Positions 60,005-64,000 of a stretch of 64,000 bases of DNA are shown here, in pieces. The notes under the pieces were generated by a model. That model made no database searches, was not told the DNA's origin, and worked only from the letters and a program-made list of their open reading frames with translations. The stretch lies in contig CAVXVR010000003.1 of assembly GCA_963765285.1 (NCBI GenBank), positions 1,178,001-1,242,000 of the forward strand, read 5' to 3'. The stretch comes from CAVWZH01 sp963765285. GTDB taxonomy: Bacteria > Acidobacteriota > Terriglobia > Terriglobales > Acidobacteriaceae. Each line of letters opens with the position of its first letter. The first letter of the stretch is position 1. Made by a program: the position numbers and the translations under genes.

Positions 60005-61378
60005 CTAGGCAACGCTCGGCCTGGTTTCGCGACGGGAGCGAGTGCTGGACGGGGTCGCGGCCTCGACTCGATTTCTACCCGCCCGTTTGGCGCGGTAGAG
60101 GGCTTTGTCGGCGGCTTGAATTACCTGCTCGGGTTCCCGGGTTCGCGAATTCGGTTCTGCGATTCCGATGCTCACAGTGACCGATATTTCCCGGCCAGTA
60201 CTCGAACCACTGCTCCGGCTGGGCCCGGGGATTTTCCGGGCTGGACTTCTTCGATCTTCGTCTTTTCTTCGGCGTCTTCGGCGATCGGGAATGGTTGGAT
60301 TGGGCACGGGAGCCAGACTGCGCCGTTCGACTGCGCCGCGCAGGTGAAAAGTGGAGACTTCGATTACGCTTCGAAGCTGTTCCAGGTGCGGCTGAACTTC
60401 TTTAAGCGATTTGCCGGGGAACAGAATGGTGAACTCCTCGCCCCCGACACGATAGGCCCGCCCGCCTCCGCTGACTTGAGCCAGCCGGCCCGCCACCATG
60501 CGCAAGACCTGGTCACCGGTCTCATGCCCGTAGATATCGTTGAAGCGCTTGAAGTGGTCGATGTCCACCACTGCAACCGCATAGGGGGATTGCAGACGCA
60601 AAACCGCCTCGTTGAAAGCGCGGCGTGCGGGGAGAGTTGTGAGTTCGTCGTGGTACGCGAGGAGATAAGAGTTCTCGATGATCGAACTGACGAGAATAAA
60701 ACCCGCGCTAGCGAAATACGCAGTCGCAGTGCGTCCGATGCCGTCAGCCTGCAAGGCGAGGAATGCTGCGGCCAGGGACCACAACAGGCCACTTTCCACC
60801 GGCTTGCGAAGGAGCAGAAAGCGGACTAACAGGAGAATAAATGCTACGGCAAAGATGAACAGAGCGAATTGCGAAGTTGCGGTCCAGGGGCGTCCGAGAA
60901 ACGCGGGGTGCAGAAACCCAGGGGCGTGGGCCGCGCCCGGACGGCAAAGCACGGCCACGAATACGGATTCGAAGAAGAGCAACGCCAACCGCGAGCCAAC
61001 TCCGGAAAGCGCCAGGCCATTTTCACGGATGATCGCAAGGATTATGAAATTCAACGGTAGCAGAACGGCCACGACTTCCAGGGCGGCGCGGCCCGGGCCG
61101 GTTGCAACCATTCGCCCGGCAGAGAAGAACTCAAGAGCCCGGTGCGCCAGCAGTAGAGTAAGCAGGGTGAACAGGATGCGGCTGGAATGGAAACGCCAGG
61201 CCAGCAGAATTCCCAGCCCGAAAATCGCGTAATAGCAGAATTCGAGGACGGCGCTGGGAACCGTAATCCACTTTCCCTGGAACAAGGCAAGGGCAAGCAA
61301 CAGCCACAGGCCGCCGGGAATGACCAGCGACTTCAAAGCGCCCTTGTTCCACAGGTCCACGCAGACGTCCCCCTGCAT
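60005..61378 (-). CDS. Membrane diguanylate cyclase (GGDEF domain)
   Basis: The 457-residue protein has about seven to eight membrane spans in the first ~270 residues (SLVIPGGLWLLLALALFQ, VLEFCYYAIFGLGILLAW) and a cytoplasmic GGDEF domain (HDELTTLPARRAFNEAVLRL, VAVVDIDHFKRFNDIYGHET, YRVGGEEFTILFPG). GGEEF is an active signature, so it should make c-di-GMP from two GTP. A charged low-complexity insert (RRRRKDEDRRSPARKIPGPS) interrupts the domain before VTVSIGIAEPNS. ATG 61378 is chosen over the longer frame. A PilZ effector gene is also in the window. Confidence 0.88.
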   Translation of the reverse strand: MQGDVCVDLWNKGALKSLVIPGGLWLLLALALFQGKWITVPSAVLEFCYYAIFGLGILLAWRFHSSRILFTLLTLLLAHRALEFFSAGRMVATGPGRAALEVVAVLLPLNFIILAIIRENGLALSGVGSRLALLFFESVFVAVLCRPGAAHAPGFLHPAFLGRPWTATSQFALFIFAVAFILLLVRFLLLRKPVESGLLWSLAAAFLALQADGIGRTATAYFASAGFILVSSIIENSYLLAYHDELTTLPARRAFNEAVLRLQSPYAVAVVDIDHFKRFNDIYGHETGDQVLRMVAGRLAQVSGGGRAYRVGGEEFTILFPGKSLKEVQPHLEQLRSVIEVSTFHLRGAVERRSLAPVPNPTIPDRRRRRRKDEDRRSPARKIPGPSRSSGSSTGREISVTVSIGIAEPNSRTREPEQVIQAADKALYRAKRAGRNRVEAATPSSTRSRRETRPSVA

Positions 61379-61745
61379 TCCGCCTAGGCTGATTATCTCC
61401 GGGAGAGGGATTGGAAGTGAGTGGCAGAAAAGATGCGCCGAAGCGGAAGATGAAGTTACCCAACCCCATCCCCTTGCGGGTTGACGGCGAGTTGAGAGCG
61501 GCATTTTGTCGCGCCTGCGGCGATCGACCTAGTGAGCGCGAGGTTAGGATCATGGTGCCGTCCGCGATGCCAGAACGCGGGGCGCAGTGCCCACGCTCCA
61601 GACAATGCATATTCTCCTGCCTCCTTCCCATTCAGTATCTGTTTCCCGTTTTGGCCATCCCTCACCTTTGGTCAGGTGCAAATCTCTTGTGGTGTCCTCG
61701 TCCGTGACTAAGAATTGGATTACCCGGATTAGAGCGATTTCACAT
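61379..61745. other. Divergent intergenic region without a recognised gene
   Basis: About 370 bases between the diguanylate cyclase (minus) and the response-regulator/HDOD gene (plus). Only shadow frames are seen. It probably carries both promoters. Confidence 0.5.
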
Positions 61746-63026
61746 ATGCGCATTCTCATCGCAGAAGACGACGCTGCCCTGGCCAGTTTTGTGCGCAAGG
61801 GCCTGGAAGCCGAACACCATGCGGTGGATGTTTCAGCGGACGGCGAACAAACCCGGGCGATGGCGGCCGAGCTGAACTTCGATCTGGTGGTGCTCGACTT
61901 GAGCTTGCCGCACCTGGATGGGGTTTCGATTCTACGCTTTCTGCGCACCCGCAAACCCAGCATGCCGATCCTGATTCTCACTGGCCGGAGCCGGATTGAG
62001 GACCGGGTGCAATGCCTCGATCTGGGAGCGGACGACTACTTGACCAAGCCGTTTTCGTTCAGTGAGCTTTCCGCTCGCATCCGCGCGTTGATGCGGCGCA
62101 GCCATTTGCCGGTGGAATCAGTGCTGGCAGTGGATGACCTGAAGCTGGACCGGGTGGAACGGCGCGTGGAGCGGGCGGGGAAGCGAATCGAACTTACTTC
62201 CAAGGAGTTTGCGCTGCTTGAGTACCTGATGCGCAACGCCGGGCGCCGCATCACCCGAGCCATGATTATCGAGCACGTGTGGAATTTGTCGTTTGATACC
62301 TGCACGAATGTCGTGGATGTGTACGTGTTCGGCCGCTGGCAGCACGTGGACAGTGTGCGCGGGGCAGTGGTCGCGCTGGGCATGCAACGCATGCGCGATA
62401 TCGCGCTCTCCTGTTCGGTGTTGAGCCTCTTGCCGCGCGACACAGTCTCGTTCGATCCAGTGGTGTTTTGGGAACACTCCCTGGGATGCGCACTGGTGTG
62501 CCGCCAGTTCGCCCGCAAGATCGGGTTTGCCGATCCGGCCAAGGCCTACCTGGCAGGTTTGCTGCACGATATCGGCATCGTCGCCCACATTTGTGTCGCC
62601 CCCAAGGAGTTTGCCGCTGCCATGGAGATGGCCCGGCAACAGCACATCCCGCTGCATGAAGCGGAGGACACCGTGCTGGGCATTAACCACGGTGAAAGTG
62701 GAGAGATGGTCGCACGCCGCTGGAAGTTTCCCGATGACATCATCGACGTCGTGGCCTGTCATCACGATCCCTTGAAGGCCAAAGGCCATCGTGCCCTGGT
62801 CGCAGTAACCGGCCTCAGTGATTTGCTCTGCCGGATGAGCGGCATGGGATACGGATATTCCGAGAACCGGCAAATCAATTTCCTGGAGCAGCCGGGCTTT
62901 GTTCTGCTGGTGAATGAATGTCCCCAATTGCGGGACTTCGACTGGGCCCGATTCACCTTTGAACTCGAGGCTTATATGGACGAAGTGCACGGGTTGGTGA
63001 GCCTGCTCTATCGCGCCACCGCATGA
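61746..63026 (+). CDS. Chimera: OmpR-family response regulator joined to the C-terminal half of an HDOD protein
   Basis: Residues 1-194 are an OmpR-type regulator: receiver with IAEDDAAL, VVLDLSLPHLDG and DDYLTKPFS, then a winged-helix start (GKRIELTSKEFALLEYLMRN, MIIEHVWNLSFDTCTNVVDV). The winged helix stops before its recognition wing; the usual continuation after NVVDVY(V/I) is lost. From about 62325 on the protein is HDOD-like: SVRGAVVALGMQRMRDIALS, VFWEHSLGCALVCRQFARKI, AGLLHDIG and VVACHHDPLKAKGHRALVAV, but the first ~100 HDOD residues are missing. Deletion or misassembly joined two genes in frame. It lies one base before cheB. Confidence 0.8.
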   Translation: MRILIAEDDAALASFVRKGLEAEHHAVDVSADGEQTRAMAAELNFDLVVLDLSLPHLDGVSILRFLRTRKPSMPILILTGRSRIEDRVQCLDLGADDYLTKPFSFSELSARIRALMRRSHLPVESVLAVDDLKLDRVERRVERAGKRIELTSKEFALLEYLMRNAGRRITRAMIIEHVWNLSFDTCTNVVDVYVFGRWQHVDSVRGAVVALGMQRMRDIALSCSVLSLLPRDTVSFDPVVFWEHSLGCALVCRQFARKIGFADPAKAYLAGLLHDIGIVAHICVAPKEFAAAMEMARQQHIPLHEAEDTVLGINHGESGEMVARRWKFPDDIIDVVACHHDPLKAKGHRALVAVTGLSDLLCRMSGMGYGYSENRQINFLEQPGFVLLVNECPQLRDFDWARFTFELEAYMDEVHGLVSLLYRATA

Positions 63027-63027
63027 A

Positions 63028-64000
63028 ATGCCTCCGCCGGACGACAATTCGCGGCTGATTCGGGTGCTGGTGGCCGATGACAGCGCGTTCATGCGCACCG
63101 CAATCACCCGGATGATCGAATCCGATCCCGGGCTGCGGGTCAGTGGCACCGCGCAGACCGGCGCGGAAGCGCTCGAAAAGGTCAACTTTCTCCAGCCCGA
63201 TGTGGTCACCCTCGACGTGGAAATGCCCGGCATGAACGGCCTGGACGCCTTGCGGTGCATCATGAAGGAGTCGCCGCGCCCGGTCATTATGGTAAGTTCG
63301 CTCACCCGCGAAGGCGCGGAAACCACTTTGGAAGCGCTGGCTTGCGGCGCGTTCGATTATGTTCCCAAGCAAAGTTCCTTCGTCGCCCTCGATATCGTAA
63401 AAATTCGAGAGGACTTGATTGGCAAGATCAAAGCCGCAGCCGCAAGCGGACGCCGACGCAAGCCGGGCGCCGGAGTCACTCGGATTACGACTTCTCCTCC
63501 TCCGAAGACCCCGCCCCGCCGCCCGGCGCACATCACGCCCACGGTTGTCGCCTTGGGCACTTCTACCGGCGGGCCGAAGGCGCTGCAGGAAATCCTGCCT
63601 CTGCTGCCGGCCGACCTGCCAGTCGGAGTGCTGATTGTGCAACACATGCCGCTGGGGTTCACCGGCCCGTTCGCGCGCCGTCTGAATGATTTGTGCCAGA
63701 TTGAGGTGTGCGAAGCGGAAAACGACACTGCCATAGAGGCGGGCACGGTCTACATCGCACCCGCAGGCCAGCACATGACTGTCTATCGCCACACTCCGGC
63801 TCAGTACGCGATCCGTCTATCGCATCTTCCGGAAAAAACCCTACACACCCCTTCCGTCGACGTGATGATGCGCTCCGTGGCCGAAACTTTTCGGGCGGCC
63901 GCTATGGGCGTCATCATGACTGGCATGGGTTCTGACGGCTTGGAGGGCATGCGCGCGATTGTGCATGAGGGCGGCGTCACTCTGGGGCAAGACGAAGCCA
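63028..64000 (+). CDS. cheB: Protein-glutamate methylesterase CheB (partial, runs off the right edge)
   Basis: The first ~324 residues are visible. The receiver has VLVADDSAFMRTAITRMIES and VVTLDVEMPGMNGLDAL. After a Pro-rich linker the esterase domain has ALGTSTGGPKALQEILPLLP (nucleophile Ser), VQHMPLGFTGPFARRLND (His) and MTGMGSDGLEGMRAI (Asp). CheB demethylates or deamidates chemoreceptors when phosphorylated. The start overlaps closely with the HDOD stop, so the unit looks like a che operon going right. Confidence 0.93.
   Translation, partial: MPPPDDNSRLIRVLVADDSAFMRTAITRMIESDPGLRVSGTAQTGAEALEKVNFLQPDVVTLDVEMPGMNGLDALRCIMKESPRPVIMVSSLTREGAETTLEALACGAFDYVPKQSSFVALDIVKIREDLIGKIKAAAASGRRRKPGAGVTRITTSPPPKTPPRRPAHITPTVVALGTSTGGPKALQEILPLLPADLPVGVLIVQHMPLGFTGPFARRLNDLCQIEVCEAENDTAIEAGTVYIAPAGQHMTVYRHTPAQYAIRLSHLPEKTLHTPSVDVMMRSVAETFRAAAMGVIMTGMGSDGLEGMRAIVHEGGVTLGQDEA

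Noticed and set aside
62118..63326. 402-codon minus-strand frame opposite the HDOD/cheB region
   Set aside because: It crosses two real genes on the other strand and shows no domain.
1..64000. CRISPR array, IS element or prophage
   Set aside because: No evenly spaced direct repeats, transposase motifs or phage structural genes were seen.

Overview
The window looks like a piece of an acidobacterial chromosome (Koribacter/Terriglobia-like). I infer this from gene content: a very long TonB-dependent receptor with duplicated carboxypeptidase-regulatory domains, two tandem TMTC-like membrane TPR proteins, a Ser/Thr-kinase-TPR gene of the type expanded in Acidobacteria, a PEP-CTERM protein, HAF-repeat and Ig-like lipoproteins, and moderately high GC. 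No rRNA, phage or IS element was recognised. One tRNA-Ser(GCU) is present.

Layout. 0-8.5 kb: partial MerR regulator (-), hydantoinase-B-like protein, small membrane protein, threonine dehydrogenase (frameshifted), LuxR-type response regulator (-), then a housekeeping run aroC (split)-def-fmt-rsmB. 8.5-18.7 kb, all minus: PASTA protein, a Zn-ribbon DUF2007-like protein and PBP1A (frameshifted, cell wall); a CtpA-like S41 protein lacking its catalytic dyad; then thiE, LOG-family protein, small membrane protein and a large TPR protein as one operon. 19-32 kb is an accessory and disturbed region: a peroxidase-related AhpD-like gene with an in-frame UGA at the second Cys of CxxC followed by a hairpin (candidate selenoprotein); a CdiA-CT RNase-A-like toxin/immunity pair; an acyl-activating enzyme/acyl-carrier/PlsC gene interrupted by a fragment of a kinase-TPR gene; PilZ and LuxR regulators; small proteins; a ClC channel broken by many indels; TPR and membrane proteins. 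32-45 kb: GH63-like glycosidase, FAD monooxygenase, SDR, thioredoxin-like protein, tRNA-Ser, PhoB-type regulator, PhoU, PEP-CTERM protein, two TMTC-like paralogues. 45-60 kb is an envelope region: pseudopilin-like protein, TonB receptor, secreted and lipoproteins, alpha/beta hydrolase, coiled-coil porin. 60-64 kb: diguanylate cyclase, an OmpR-regulator/HDOD chimera and the start of cheB.

The strongest candidates for something new are (1) the CxxU selenoprotein candidate at 19.8-20.4 kb, (2) the kinase fragment embedded in the acyl-transferase gene, whose PlsC tail resumes about 2.5 kb downstream in the original frame, (3) the response-regulator/HDOD fusion, (4) a lipoprotein-anchored RNase-A-like toxin with its immunity gene, and (5) an S41 pseudoprotease. 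A caution applies to all: single-base indels recur in conserved genes (tdh, aroC, PBP1A, AhpD-like, kinase, ClC), so base-calling or assembly error must be excluded first. Starts were chosen by eye from conserved N-termini and Shine-Dalgarno (SD) matches. No database search was run.
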